From assembly GCA_019634165.1 (NCBI GenBank), contig JAHQVT010000010.1:124001-188000 (forward strand): a stretch of 64,000 nucleotides of DNA, read 5' to 3'. Made by a program: the position numbers and the translations under genes. This DNA is from Rhodospirillales bacterium (GTDB lineage Bacteria; Pseudomonadota; Alphaproteobacteria; Rhodospirillales; Thalassospiraceae). Under the pieces are notes generated by a model. That model was not told the origin of the DNA, searched no databases, and saw only the letters and a program-made list of their open reading frames with translations. Below, one piece after another: positions 1 through 9,181 of the stretch; the stretch's first letter is position 1; each line of letters opens with the position of its first letter.

Positions 1-139
1 TATTCGGCCCTTTCCGACGAGTTCACAGCAACCTGAAAATCACCTGTCTATTATCCGGACGGCACGCTTCCACATTCCACAAATATTTTTTTTGCACCTG
101 CGTGACGAATTCGTTATTCAAATCCTTTAAACCACTGAA

Positions 140-168
140 CTAATACCAATATTAGCTAAAGGTATAAT
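140..168 (+). promoter_or_regulatory. Putative rbsK promoter with operator-like inverted repeat
   Basis: An inverted repeat CTAATA-CCAA-TATTAG lies at 140-155 and a perfect TATAAT hexamer at 163-168, 19 bases before the ribokinase ATG. No good -35 hexamer is visible at the normal spacing, so the inverted repeat would sit where RNA polymerase or a regulator contacts the -35 region. The rest of bases 1-187 is AT-rich non-coding DNA with nothing else recognisable. Motif reading only. Confidence 0.3.
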
Positions 169-187
169 TTTTCTATTTGGATAGACC

Positions 188-1111
188 ATGAGTATTGCAG
201 TTGTCGGAAGCTCGAATATCGATTTTGCAGCACGGGTTGCAAAGCTTCCGCTCCCAGGACAAACCGTCTTGGCCAAAGAATATAAATCCGGCCCTGGCGG
301 CAAAGGCTGCAATCAGGCGCTCGCTGTTGCCCGCCTCGGCGCTTCTCCCGTTTTCATTTCCAAAATTGGTGACGATCTGTTGGGAAACCAACTGGTTTCA
401 ACGCTTACTAACGAGGGGATTGATACCAGTCACCTTATCATCACAGACGCAGCCCAAACCGGCACCGCCCTGATATCAATCGATACCATCGGGGAAAACA
501 TGATCACCGTTGTTGGCGGTGCAAATATGACGATGACACGCGGTGATCTACATGAAAAACAGGATTGCCTGCGCGACTGCGATTATCTGTTATTGCAACT
601 TGAATGCCCAGTCGTCGCCGTCGATTGTGCTATAAAATACGCCCGCGAAGGACGTGCGAAGATCATTCTTGATCCTGCACCAGTCCCCGATCACATGGTG
701 ATACGTGATTTGTTAACCCTAACCAATATCGTCACGCCAAACAGTAGCGAATGTCTTGCCATGACGGGAATAGAACCGATCGATATGGCAACCGCAACGG
801 ATGCGGCCAATAAGCTGCATGAAATGGGCCCAGAAACCGTCATCATCAAAATGGGTAGCAAAGGCGCGTTTTATTCATCTGATGGCCAAACCGGACTGGT
901 GTCATCTTTTGCTGTTAGCGCAATTGATACGGTTGGTGCGGGGGATTGCTTTAATGCAGGCCTTGCCGTTGCCCTTGATAGCGGACAAAGCATTGCTGAT
1001 GCCGTCCGATTTGCCTGTGCCACCGGGGCACTGTCCACGACGCGTAATGGGGCTGCGGATGCCGCACCTAACCGTGAACAAGTTCTCGAATTGCTTGCAG
1101 AACCGGCCTGA
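188..1111 (+). CDS. rbsK: Ribokinase (PfkB-family sugar kinase)
   Basis: A 307-residue cytoplasmic PfkB-family kinase, expected to phosphorylate D-ribose to ribose 5-phosphate with ATP. The N-terminal substrate-binding signature GGKGCNQA is at residues 37-44. The C-terminal anion-hole/catalytic signature DTVGAGDCFNAG is at 247-258, with Asp253 as the expected catalytic base. Length matches the family (about 305). The ATG follows a consensus -10 box closely and has only a weak Shine-Dalgarno. No ribose transporter, rbsD or LacI-type regulator is in the window, so it stands alone and may serve salvage of ribose released from nucleosides. Another sugar specificity within PfkB cannot be excluded, but the GGKGxNQA form favours ribokinase. 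Confidence 0.85.
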   Translation: MSIAVVGSSNIDFAARVAKLPLPGQTVLAKEYKSGPGGKGCNQALAVARLGASPVFISKIGDDLLGNQLVSTLTNEGIDTSHLIITDAAQTGTALISIDTIGENMITVVGGANMTMTRGDLHEKQDCLRDCDYLLLQLECPVVAVDCAIKYAREGRAKIILDPAPVPDHMVIRDLLTLTNIVTPNSSECLAMTGIEPIDMATATDAANKLHEMGPETVIIKMGSKGAFYSSDGQTGLVSSFAVSAIDTVGAGDCFNAGLAVALDSGQSIADAVRFACATGALSTTRNGAADAAPNREQVLELLAEPA

Positions 1112-1133
1112 CCCCAAGGCAGATCCCATCGTC

Positions 1134-1694
1134 TTAAGATATTTCCGCTATCAGAGCGTCAAAATAGTTGATCACGGCGGGGGCATCCCAACGCGCAATC
1201 CCTTCAAGTTTGCCCCGGATAACCCCGTTGCCATCAATCACAAAACTGGTTGGTAGTCCCCGTGCGCCCATCAGCCGTGCTGTCGCACCACGTGGATCAA
1301 GCACAACATCAAGGTGCTCGATTCCATTCTTTTCAAAGAATTCAGTGACCGCCATGACCCCACCGCGATCCTGACTAAGTGCTAAAACGCGGAATGGCTT
1401 TCCCGCCATTTCAGCAGCCAACTGATCAAGTTCGGGCATTTCTTTGACGCAAGGCCCACACCATGTCGCCCACAAATTGACCAAAACAACCTGACCTTTC
1501 AGGCTATTAAGCGAAACTTCTGTATCATTTTCATCGACAAACACCGTCCCTTCGGGCAAAGAACCGTCGCCAGACGGCACCACCATCTTTGAAAGTTCTT
1601 GCGGGAATTGCGTATCTGCAAAGGCAGGGGTTGCATAAATGCCCGATATGGCGACAATCACGCCAAGTTTTACGTAATGAAGCAATGACTTCAT
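1134..1694 (-). CDS. TlpA-like periplasmic thiol:disulfide oxidoreductase
   Basis: A 186-residue secreted thioredoxin-fold protein. Residues 1-26 form a signal peptide ending ATPAFA, followed by an AhpC/TSA-Redoxin/TlpA domain with the active site WCGPC (Cys79, Cys82). The cis-proline loop appears as GLPTSFVID. TlpA/ResE-type proteins keep periplasmic cysteines reduced, for instance during cytochrome c or oxidase maturation. It is divergent from argH with only 32 bases between start codons, a neighbourhood common in alphaproteobacteria. The client protein is not shown by the sequence. It could also be named ResA or DsbE-like; no ccm genes are nearby to decide. Confidence 0.85.
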   Translation of the reverse strand: MKSLLHYVKLGVIVAISGIYATPAFADTQFPQELSKMVVPSGDGSLPEGTVFVDENDTEVSLNSLKGQVVLVNLWATWCGPCVKEMPELDQLAAEMAGKPFRVLALSQDRGGVMAVTEFFEKNGIEHLDVVLDPRGATARLMGARGLPTSFVIDGNGVIRGKLEGIARWDAPAVINYFDALIAEIS

Positions 1695-1726
1695 AACACC
1701 AACCTTTCCAAATACTGCGGATCACG

Positions 1727-3142
1727 ATGACCGATCAAAACGCCACCGACCAGAAAAACGCCAACTCCCTTTGGGGCGGCCGCTTTGAAGCAGGCCCGTC
1801 CGCCATCATGGAAGAAATCAATGCTTCCATCGGCTTTGACAAACGCCTTTACGCCCAAGACATTCAGGGTTCCAAAGCCCACTGCGCCATGCTGGTCAAG
1901 CAAAGCATCATACCTGCAGAAGATGGCGAGAAAATCACCAATGGTCTAGACCAGATTCTTCAAGAAATCGAGAGCGGGAATTTCAAATTCTCAAGCGCGC
2001 TTGAAGATATTCACATGAATGTCGAAAGCCGCCTGCGCGAATTGATCGGTCCCGCCGCAGGTCGCCTGCATACTGCACGCTCACGTAATGATCAGGTCGC
2101 AACCGATTTCAAACTTTGGGTTCGTGACGTTGCACTGGGCGACCTTGAAGCAGGCCTTAAAGGCCTTCAGGAAGCCCTGATCACGCAGGCTGAAAAGCAT
2201 TCCGAAACCATCATGCCGGGCTTCACCCATCTGCAGGCAGCTCAGCCGGTGACCTTTGGCCATCATCTTTTGGCCTATGTCGAAATGTTTGGCCGTGATC
2301 GCGGTCGCGTTGCCGATTGCAGAACCCGCGTGAATGAAAATCCGCTGGGTTCAGCCGCCCTTGCTGGCACGCCTTATCCGATTGACCGTCACATGACGGC
2401 ATCTGCACTTGGGTTTGATCGCCCGACGGCAAATTCGCTTGATGCCGTATCGGATCGCGACTTTGCCTTGGAGTATCTCAACGCCACGTCAATTGCCGCG
2501 ATGCATTTGTCGCGCCTGGCCGAAGAAATGGTCATCTGGTGTTCTGCGCAGTTCCGGTTTATCGGCATGTCCGATAAATTTTCGACTGGTTCTTCGATCA
2601 TGCCGCAAAAACGCAACCCCGATGCTGCCGAACTGATCCGATCAAAAATTGGCCGTATCGTCGGGTGCTACAATTCTTTGATGCTGTCGATGAAGGGATT
2701 GCCGCTGGCCTATTCCAAGGACATGCAGGAAGATAAAGAACCGGTCTTTGAAGCACATGACCATCTTGGTCTGTGTGTCGCAGCAATGACTGGTATGGTT
2801 GCCGATATGAAGGTCTTTGCCGATAACATGCGTGCGGCGGCTGGCGCTGGTTACACCACCGCAACCGACCTTGCTGATTGGCTTGTAGCGGAACTTGGCA
2901 TGCCGTTCCGTGATGCCCACCACGTGGTTGGTGCCACTGTGAAACTGGCTGAAACCAAGGGATGCGACCTTGATCAATTGTCGCTTGATGACCTTCAGGG
3001 GATCGAGCCGAAAATCACCAATGCAGTTTATGACGTTCTTACCGTCGATGCATCGGTTGCCGCCCGTCAAAGTTTTGGCGGAACCGCGCCAGTCCGCGTG
3101 AAGGAATCCGTCGTTGCAGCAAAGGAAAGGTTTTTAAAATGA
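1727..3142 (+). CDS. argH: Argininosuccinate lyase
   Basis: A 471-residue cytoplasmic enzyme of the fumarase/aspartase superfamily that splits argininosuccinate into arginine and fumarate, the last step of arginine synthesis. Visible family blocks are HTARSRNDQ (about residue 115), [10 protein letters not shown] with the conserved His (about 166) and the superfamily signature [12 protein letters not shown] (about 287-298). Length is normal. The stop overlaps the next start as ATGA, so argH, the small lipoprotein and lysA are translationally coupled. Start chosen at 1727, giving the short variable N-terminus before SLWGGRF that is typical of ArgH. Confidence 0.97.
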   Translation: MTDQNATDQKNANSLWGGRFEAGPSAIMEEINASIGFDKRLYAQDIQGSKAHCAMLVKQSIIPAEDGEKITNGLDQILQEIESGNFKFSSALEDIHMNVESRLRELIGPAAGRLHTARSRNDQVATDFKLWVRDVALGDLEAGLKGLQEALITQAEKHSETIMPGFTHLQAAQPVTFGHHLLAYVEMFGRDRGRVADCRTRVNENPLGSAALAGTPYPIDRHMTASALGFDRPTANSLDAVSDRDFALEYLNATSIAAMHLSRLAEEMVIWCSAQFRFIGMSDKFSTGSSIMPQKRNPDAAELIRSKIGRIVGCYNSLMLSMKGLPLAYSKDMQEDKEPVFEAHDHLGLCVAAMTGMVADMKVFADNMRAAAGAGYTTATDLADWLVAELGMPFRDAHHVVGATVKLAETKGCDLDQLSLDDLQGIEPKITNAVYDVLTVDASVAARQSFGGTAPVRVKESVVAAKERFLK

Positions 3143-3285
3143 ACGTCTCTTTGCTCAAACGCGGCACCGTGATCACGTTGGCTGTCATGCTGGGTCTTTC
3201 TGTCGCGGCATGCGGCAAAAAAGGGCCGCTCGAACCGCCGACCGACAAAGGTTACGAATATCCAAGGGACTACCCTGCCAAATGA
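3139..3285 (+). CDS. lptM: Small LptM-like outer-membrane lipoprotein
   Basis: A 48-residue lipoprotein precursor. A basic N-terminus and hydrophobic stretch lead to a lipobox ending SVAAC with Cys25, followed by GKKGPLEPP. The CGxKGPLxxP motif is the hallmark of the LptM (formerly YifL) family, which in E. coli binds the LptD/LptE lipopolysaccharide translocon and helps its oxidative maturation. It sits between argH and lysA, as in many proteobacteria, and overlaps both by ATGA junctions (3139-3142 and 3282-3285), which fixes both start and stop. Function is inferred from family; the tail after the motif is only about 15 residues. Confidence 0.85.
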   Translation: MNVSLLKRGTVITLAVMLGLSVAACGKKGPLEPPTDKGYEYPRDYPAK

Positions 3286-4547
3286 ACCATTTTGAATATA
3301 TTGATGGCGTCCTTCACGCTGAAGGTGTCTCGCTGCCGGAACTGGCTGACAAAGTCGGAACCCCGTTTTTCTGCTATTCCACCGCAACGTTGGAACGCCA
3401 CTATAAGGTTTATGCCAGCGCGTTTGACGGTCTGGATGCCACGGTTTGCTATGCTGTAAAGGCAAACTCCAACCAAGCTGTTTTAAAAACGCTTGGCAAG
3501 CTTGGTGCAGGCGCAGACGTCGTATCAGTTGGCGAAATGCGCCGTGCATTGCGTGCGGGCATATCACCTGACAAGATTATCTTTTCCGGCGTTGGCAAAG
3601 CCGAAGCCGAAATGCGCGAGGCTCTTGAAGCCGATATCGCCCAGATCAATGTCGAAAGCATCCCGGAACTGATCGAACTTAACCGTGTTGCCATCGACAT
3701 GGGGAAAAAGGCTCGCATTGCATTGCGGATCAACCCGCATGTTGATGCCAAAACCCACGAAAAGATCGCAACCGGCAAGGCTGAAAACAAGTTCGGCATC
3801 GACTGGCCCCGTGCGATTGAAGTCTATCGCGATGCCGCTGCAATGGATGGCATTGAGGTTACCGGTATTGCCATGCATATCGGGTCTCAATTGACTGATC
3901 TGGCACCATTCCGCGAAGCTTTCACCCGTCTTTCCGATCTGGTTGAAAAGCTGCGCTCTGAGAATATTGATATTCGCAATCTTGATCTTGGCGGTGGCCT
4001 TGGCATTGCCTATCAGGGCGAAACCCCACCACTTCCAGACGCCTATGGTCAGATGGTGCGCGAAACCGTTGGTCATCTTGGCTGCCATATCACGTTGGAG
4101 CCGGGTCGTCTGATTGCAGGCAATGCCGGGATCATGGTATCGCGGGTTATGTATATCAAAGACGGTGAAGCCAAACGCTTTGTCATTCTTGATGCCGCGA
4201 TGAACGATCTGATCCGTCCGACCCTTTATAGTGCCTATCACGAAATCATCCCGGTCGATGAACAGACCGAGACAGATAAACAGGCAACGGTTGATGTCGT
4301 TGGCCCGGTATGTGAAACCGGTGACACCTTTGGCAAAGATCGCAAACTGCCTGACAACCTTAAGGCCGGCGATCTGGTCGCGGTAATGTCGGCGGGTGCT
4401 TATGGTGCGGTAATGTCTTCGACCTACAACACCCGCGCACTTACTCCGGAAGTTCTGGTGAAGGACAACGAATTTGCCATCGTCCGCCCACGTCAGGAAA
4501 TTGATGATCTGATCAATATGGATCAAATTCCCGGATGGCTGGACTAG
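3282..4547 (+). CDS. lysA: Diaminopimelate decarboxylase
   Basis: A 421-residue PLP enzyme of fold type III that decarboxylates meso-diaminopimelate to L-lysine. The PLP-lysine lies in CYAVKANSN (Lys60), the conserved HIGSQ block is near residue 205, and the CETGD motif that contributes Cys/Glu to the dimer active site is near 348. An upstream in-frame extension to 3210 exists. The ATG at 3282 is preferred because it overlaps the lptM stop (ATGA) and gives the usual N-terminus starting MNHFxYxDGVLHAE. It is the last gene of the argH-lptM-lysA unit and is followed by a strong terminator. Confidence 0.96.
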   Translation: MNHFEYIDGVLHAEGVSLPELADKVGTPFFCYSTATLERHYKVYASAFDGLDATVCYAVKANSNQAVLKTLGKLGAGADVVSVGEMRRALRAGISPDKIIFSGVGKAEAEMREALEADIAQINVESIPELIELNRVAIDMGKKARIALRINPHVDAKTHEKIATGKAENKFGIDWPRAIEVYRDAAAMDGIEVTGIAMHIGSQLTDLAPFREAFTRLSDLVEKLRSENIDIRNLDLGGGLGIAYQGETPPLPDAYGQMVRETVGHLGCHITLEPGRLIAGNAGIMVSRVMYIKDGEAKRFVILDAAMNDLIRPTLYSAYHEIIPVDEQTETDKQATVDVVGPVCETGDTFGKDRKLPDNLKAGDLVAVMSAGAYGAVMSSTYNTRALTPEVLVKDNEFAIVRPRQEIDDLINMDQIPGWLD

Positions 4548-4584
4548 GGATCAAACCCCCATTGCGGTACATATTCCAATCTTT

Positions 4585-4620
4585 AAGGCGGGCTGTGATT
4601 TGCAGGCCGCCTTTTTATTT
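4585..4620 (+). terminator. Rho-independent terminator after lysA
   Basis: An 11-bp stem (AAGGCGGGCTG pairing with CAGGCCGCCTT, one mismatch) with a 7-base loop is followed by TTTTTATTT. It lies 38 bases after the lysA stop and ends the argH-lptM-lysA transcript. Confidence 0.85.
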
Positions 4621-4729
4621 ACCCCTAACCATTGGAATAACTTGACCCGCCCTTGCGAAACCCCAAGCTTTAAAGAGAAAGCTTGGCGATCAATTTCGCA
4701 AAATGTCGGCAATGAAGGCCACCTAACAA

Positions 4730-7162
4730 ATGTCGCTGATACCACCGTACCCCGGAATGGATCGTCATGTGCGCAGGGCGCGCATGATTATGATTGGGGA
4801 ATCGGTGTGGCCCTGCCTTATCCCATCACTGTCTGTCACCTTGCTGACAGTTGGGTTGACCCTTACCGGGATATTCGAACTTCTGCCAGCCACCGCGCAC
4901 ATCATGCTTCTGTCGGTCTTGGCGGTGCTTATGATGATTGCAGTTGTTGCACCGTGGCGTAATTTTCACTGGCCAACACGCAGGGATATTCTCCGCCGGC
5001 TTGAGGTTGAAAACCAGCTTGAAAACAACCCGCTGCAAAGCCTTGAAGACCATATCCACAGCAATGACGATCCGCTAACCAGTTTCCTTTGGCAACGGCA
5101 ACTCGGCCTGCACGAAACGGCTTTGGCAAATTTACACCTTCCCCGGCCAGCCCCGGCAATCAGCAAGATTGATCGTTTTGGTCTTACCGCCATTCCTGTT
5201 CTGATCATGTTTGTCGGACTGATGGTGGGCAGCACCCACATATCAGAACGCTTTTCCAAGGCCTTTAGCCCGCTACAACGCTTAGGCGCTGCTGATTTCA
5301 GTGCAACACTTTGGGTGACACCACCTGCTTATACAGGGCAAGTTCCGCGTATTTTACGCTTCACTGCCTTGGAAACTGACGGCATCCCGGCCCGTACTGC
5401 GGAAAACACGGTTGAAAACGAAGACAAAGCCCAAGGTGTGATCTCGGTTGAAGTCCCCGTCGGATCAACCCTTGATGGTAGCATTTCAAGTATCTGGTCC
5501 CCGACCCTGACAGCACCAGATGGCAATCGTGCTTTCACCGAAAGCAACGAAAACAGCTATGTTTTATCAACTACAATCGAACAATCCGGCGAATGGCGGA
5601 TTTCGGTTTGGGGAAATGATCGCCTGACCTTGAACATCAACCTCATAGAGGATAAAGCTCCAAGCTTGTCCTTTATCAGTCCACCGGCAATCACGCGGCG
5701 AGAGCATATCCGTCTCGATTATGTTGCGAATGATGACTACGGGCTGGCTAAACTTGACCTTCAGATTACACCGGCACCGAATGACGGATCACGCGACCAA
5801 TATGGTCCAATTGATCAAATCGTCATTGACCTAAAAGGCGAAGGGGGCAGTGAAACCTCCATGCCAACCCGAATTGAAGGGCCACGGTTTGTCGACCTTG
5901 TTGCCCACCCATGGGCTGGTTTACCGGTCAATATCCAGATGTTTTCGCGTGATAATGCAGATCAGGCCGCACAAAGTGACATGCGATCACTTGTCTTGCC
6001 CGAACGTGAATTCAGCCATCCTGTTGCGCAAAAGCTGATTGCCATTCGCCGTGGCTTGCTGCGCCATCCTGATCGTGCGCTTGAAATGCATCAGGCCATC
6101 TTACCAGTTCTTTATGCACCACAAGCATTCAATGGCCATATTGGCGTCTTCTTGGCTTTGTCCGTTGCAGAAAGCCGCCTTGCGGCAAACATGAACAATC
6201 GCGAAGTTCATCAAGACGTCGCAGGACTTCTATGGCACATCGCCGAAGAAATCGAACGGGGCAGCTACGGCATCGCCGAACGCAACTTGATGGAAGCCGA
6301 AGAACGTCTGCTTCAGGCTTTATCAAACCCCGACGTCACCGAAAGTGAAATCGCCCGCCTGATCGAAGAATACCGCCAAGCGTTGAACGAATATCTTGCT
6401 GCTTTGACACGCGAAAGTACTGAATCCACAGAAGATCAGCCCGCCGCCACTGCAACGCTTGAACAACAGGATTTATCGCGGATCATTGATCAGATTGACG
6501 CACTGATGCGCGCAGGCGCACGCGACGAAGCCCGCGAGCTCATTGACCGTTTGCGCGAGTTGATCGAAAACATGCAAGTCACCACCGGTGAAGGCGGCAT
6601 GGATATTACATCCACCTTACGCGAAATGTTGGATGGCATGCGAGATCTGTCGCGCCGACAACAGGACTTGATGAATCAGGGTGATAATTCCGCAGCCCAG
6701 AACGGTCCGGGCCCGCGTGCAGAACAGCAACAAGGACTGGCCGATGACGCAAGCAACATCATAAACAGCCCCGGGCTGGGTCAGTTTGGTGATGTAAGCG
6801 GTATGAATGCCGTCATAGACGCCATGCGAAGCGCCGCAGAGGCCCTTGGGCACAATCGGTCCCATGAAGCCCTACGGTACCAGCGACAGGCCATGGATAC
6901 CCTGCAACAGGGCATCGGTGAGATCAGCCGCGCACTCGAAGGGCTCAGCCAACTGGCCCCAATGCTTGAAGATCTCGACGGGGCCAGCCGCCGTGATCCG
7001 CTGGGCCGTCCGGTGGGTGGGAATGGCACCACCATCATTCCAGATGCAAATACGCTTGAACGTGCCTGGCGCATTCTTCAGGAACTCCGGCGCCGGTCAG
7101 GCGATCCAGATCGCCCGCAAATCGAACAGGAATATATCGACCGCTTGCTCAAACGTTTCTAG
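4730..7162 (+). CDS. TIGR02302 / DUF4175 family membrane protein
   Basis: An 810-residue membrane protein of the alphaproteobacterial TIGR02302 (DUF4175) family, whose function is unknown. Two membrane segments lie near the N-terminus (about 29-48 and 52-75) and a third at about 155-175. A long extracytoplasmic part with beta-rich stretches follows. The last third is helical and Glu/Gln/Arg-rich (about 490-750), likely coiled coil, and includes a GPGPRAEQQQG segment typical of the family. The first ATG is used because family members carry a basic RxxRAR stretch before the first helix, seen here at residues 12-18. It follows lysA, a placement I associate with this family. Nothing in the sequence reveals a catalytic site. 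Confidence 0.8.
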   Translation: MSLIPPYPGMDRHVRRARMIMIGESVWPCLIPSLSVTLLTVGLTLTGIFELLPATAHIMLLSVLAVLMMIAVVAPWRNFHWPTRRDILRRLEVENQLENNPLQSLEDHIHSNDDPLTSFLWQRQLGLHETALANLHLPRPAPAISKIDRFGLTAIPVLIMFVGLMVGSTHISERFSKAFSPLQRLGAADFSATLWVTPPAYTGQVPRILRFTALETDGIPARTAENTVENEDKAQGVISVEVPVGSTLDGSISSIWSPTLTAPDGNRAFTESNENSYVLSTTIEQSGEWRISVWGNDRLTLNINLIEDKAPSLSFISPPAITRREHIRLDYVANDDYGLAKLDLQITPAPNDGSRDQYGPIDQIVIDLKGEGGSETSMPTRIEGPRFVDLVAHPWAGLPVNIQMFSRDNADQAAQSDMRSLVLPEREFSHPVAQKLIAIRRGLLRHPDRALEMHQAILPVLYAPQAFNGHIGVFLALSVAESRLAANMNNREVHQDVAGLLWHIAEEIERGSYGIAERNLMEAEERLLQALSNPDVTESEIARLIEEYRQALNEYLAALTRESTESTEDQPAATATLEQQDLSRIIDQIDALMRAGARDEARELIDRLRELIENMQVTTGEGGMDITSTLREMLDGMRDLSRRQQDLMNQGDNSAAQNGPGPRAEQQQGLADDASNIINSPGLGQFGDVSGMNAVIDAMRSAAEALGHNRSHEALRYQRQAMDTLQQGIGEISRALEGLSQLAPMLEDLDGASRRDPLGRPVGGNGTTIIPDANTLERAWRILQELRRRSGDPDRPQIEQEYIDRLLKRF

Positions 7163-7202
7163 CGCGACGAACAGGCTGGTTACGAACCCAATTTAACCGC
7201 AC

Positions 7203-7236
7203 AAAAAAGGCAGCGATGAAACGCTGCCTTTCTCTT
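7203..7236. terminator. Bidirectional terminator between convergent genes
   Basis: A perfect 8-bp stem AGGCAGCG/CGCTGCCT with loop ATGAAA. It is preceded by an A-tract (7203-7208) and followed by TTCTCTT, so it can serve both the TIGR02302 gene from the left and the zinc-ribbon gene from the right. Confidence 0.75.
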
Positions 7237-7256
7237 AAGTTCTATCGCCCCGGTGA

Positions 7257-8087
7257 TTACGGCTGGACCGCCTCACGCGGGTCAAGGAACGTCACCTGCA
7301 AACGGGTGGCTGTCGGGTTTGGACGACGGATTTTCGTTTCCACCGTCAAGGTTTCTCCAACAGGTAGCATCTGCTGTTCCATCGGCATTTCCGCACTGGT
7401 GGCTGCCTTCGACTCGTCATAGACCAGCGGCATCTTTTTGCGCTGAACCACACGATCAAGCGGATCAAGCAACTCGATCAGAAGATATGGCAGCGCGCGT
7501 GGTTCTTCGCTGATATTGACGATCTCGGCACGAACAACCAGAACATCAACCCCGTCTTCATCTTCACGGGTCGGTGGCAATTCACGAATATCAAGGCCTT
7601 CACCGACATGGGGCACATCAAGCCCAATCATGTCGTAAACCTTGGCAATCGGCGGCCACATTTCGATGATCTGATCTTTGGCAAAATAGCCACCAACACC
7701 AATACCGCCAACCAGCAGCAAGAAGATGATCCAACCAACAATGCCCTTTTTCTTTTTGGGCTGTGGTTTTGGATTATTGCGAATCAACTGCTGGGGAATG
7801 GGCGGCGGATCAGGAATGTTGTCCGCATCCTCAAATCCGCTGTCAACCTGCCCTCCACCCATCTGGTCGGCATTGAAATCAGCACCTAGCGCCCCGTCTT
7901 CATTGAAAGGCGGCGGAAGGTCATTGTCTGCTGCAGGCTCGGGCGCAGGCGCGGGCTTCTTCGCGCCGGGCGGCTCCTGATGCCAGCTATTGCCGCAGCT
8001 TTTACAGCGCACGGTACGGCCTTTTGGGCCGATTGCTTCTGTCTTAACTGAGTATTTCTTTGAACACTCTGGGCAAGTAATGATCAT
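7257..8087 (-). CDS. MJ0042-type zinc-ribbon, single-pass membrane protein (DUF3426-like)
   Basis: A 276-residue protein. The N-terminus begins MIITCPECSKKY and carries a zinc ribbon with two CxxC pairs (CPEC, CKSC) within residues 5-31, the MJ0042 motif. An acidic/proline-rich linker (about 40-110), a KKKKG stop-transfer-like stretch and one membrane helix (about 116-134) follow. The C-terminal domain (about 150-276) is beta-rich and DUF3426-like. Topology therefore suggests a cytoplasmic zinc ribbon tethered to a periplasmic domain. Such genes regularly stand divergent from ftsEX in alphaproteobacteria, as here, which hints at an envelope or division role; that role is inference only. Confidence 0.75.
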   Translation of the reverse strand: MIITCPECSKKYSVKTEAIGPKGRTVRCKSCGNSWHQEPPGAKKPAPAPEPAADNDLPPPFNEDGALGADFNADQMGGGQVDSGFEDADNIPDPPPIPQQLIRNNPKPQPKKKKGIVGWIIFLLLVGGIGVGGYFAKDQIIEMWPPIAKVYDMIGLDVPHVGEGLDIRELPPTREDEDGVDVLVVRAEIVNISEEPRALPYLLIELLDPLDRVVQRKKMPLVYDESKAATSAEMPMEQQMLPVGETLTVETKIRRPNPTATRLQVTFLDPREAVQP

Positions 8088-8410
8088 TGCAAACCTGGTA
8101 TTTCGATGACAGCGGCATCAAACATTGAGGGAGGTATAAAATCTCACAGCTGACAATCCCCCAATCGCGCCAACCGTGAATTACACTATATGTAAATAGC
8201 CGCGATTTAACAGACTGTTAAGCACAGATAACAGAAGCTGCCCAGATTTGGGCGTCTAATCATTGCGTAACGGCTCTGTTCGTGGCATCCGAAAGCAGGA
8301 GAAAAATCGGTTAAACCGGTTTAGTCATATTCGATATTGTTACGGCAGGCGGTTTTTCCAAGCCCGTCCAACACTAGAGAAACCTTTGTTAATTGCTGCG
8401 GCAATCGCCA
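8088..8410. other. Divergent intergenic region with perfect 12-bp palindrome
   Basis: A 323-base spacer between the zinc-ribbon gene and ftsE must hold both promoters. The clearest element is the perfect palindrome TAAACCGGTTTA at 8312-8323, 88 bases before the ftsE ATG. No RNA gene is evident. A promoter cannot be placed with certainty. Confidence 0.4.
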
Positions 8411-9124
8411 ATGCAAACCGTCATTCTGCCAGATGGAGCGCCGATTTTGACCGATGTTGTCAGTTTCAGGAATGTCGGGGTCCGATACGAATCCGGGCCA
8501 GATATTTTGCGCGATTTAAACTTTTCTTTAGGCCGCGGCAGCTTCCATTTCCTGACGGGTGCATCAGGTGCGGGCAAATCGACTTTGATGCGTCTTTTAT
8601 ATTTGGCCCTGCGCCAAACACGCGGTGAAATAAATATTTTCGGGCGTGATAATATCCGAATTCCGCGTGACGAGCTGCCCGCGATTCGCCGCAAGATTGG
8701 TGTGGTGTTTCAAGATTTCCGACTGATCAACCATCTAACGACTTTTGAAAACGTTGCCTTGCCTCTGCGTGTTGCCGGTGTTGAAGATCTGCAAATCCGC
8801 AAGAACGTGACGGAACTTCTCGAATGGGTCGGACTGGGCGATCATATCAATGCGCAACCATCCCGCCTTTCAGGTGGTCAGCAACAGCGTGTCGCCATTG
8901 CACGTGCGGTCATCGGACGCCCGGCATTGTTATTGGCCGATGAACCGACCGGGAACGTTGATGACCGAATCGCCATGCGGTTGCTATACTTGTTTGAAGA
9001 ACTCAACAAACTTGGGACGACTGTATTGATTGCCACCCATAACCGGCAATTGGTCAGACGGTTTGGCCATACCCAATGGCTGCTAGAAGGCGGTACATTG
9101 CACGATGTAACCCACAACGGCTGA
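8411..9124 (+). CDS. ftsE: Cell-division ABC transporter ATPase FtsE
   Basis: A 237-residue ABC ATPase. Walker A GASGAGKST is at 50-58, the Q-loop at about 101, signature LSGGQQQR at 153-160, Walker B LLLADEP at 173-179, and the switch His210. FtsE with FtsX forms the divisome complex that activates periplasmic peptidoglycan hydrolases. An in-frame TTG at 8393 would add six residues; the ATG at 8411 is preferred although neither has a clear Shine-Dalgarno. ftsX follows after 57 bases. Assignment rests on this coupling plus the short single-domain length. Confidence 0.92.
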   Translation: MQTVILPDGAPILTDVVSFRNVGVRYESGPDILRDLNFSLGRGSFHFLTGASGAGKSTLMRLLYLALRQTRGEINIFGRDNIRIPRDELPAIRRKIGVVFQDFRLINHLTTFENVALPLRVAGVEDLQIRKNVTELLEWVGLGDHINAQPSRLSGGQQQRVAIARAVIGRPALLLADEPTGNVDDRIAMRLLYLFEELNKLGTTVLIATHNRQLVRRFGHTQWLLEGGTLHDVTHNG

Positions 9125-9181
9125 TATAACGAACGGCTTTACGATCCGCGCTAACAAGACCAACAGGACCCACAAACGATC

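Noticed and set aside
3564..4526. 320-codon minus-strand frame opposite lysA
   Set aside because: Antisense shadow of a clearly conserved lysA.
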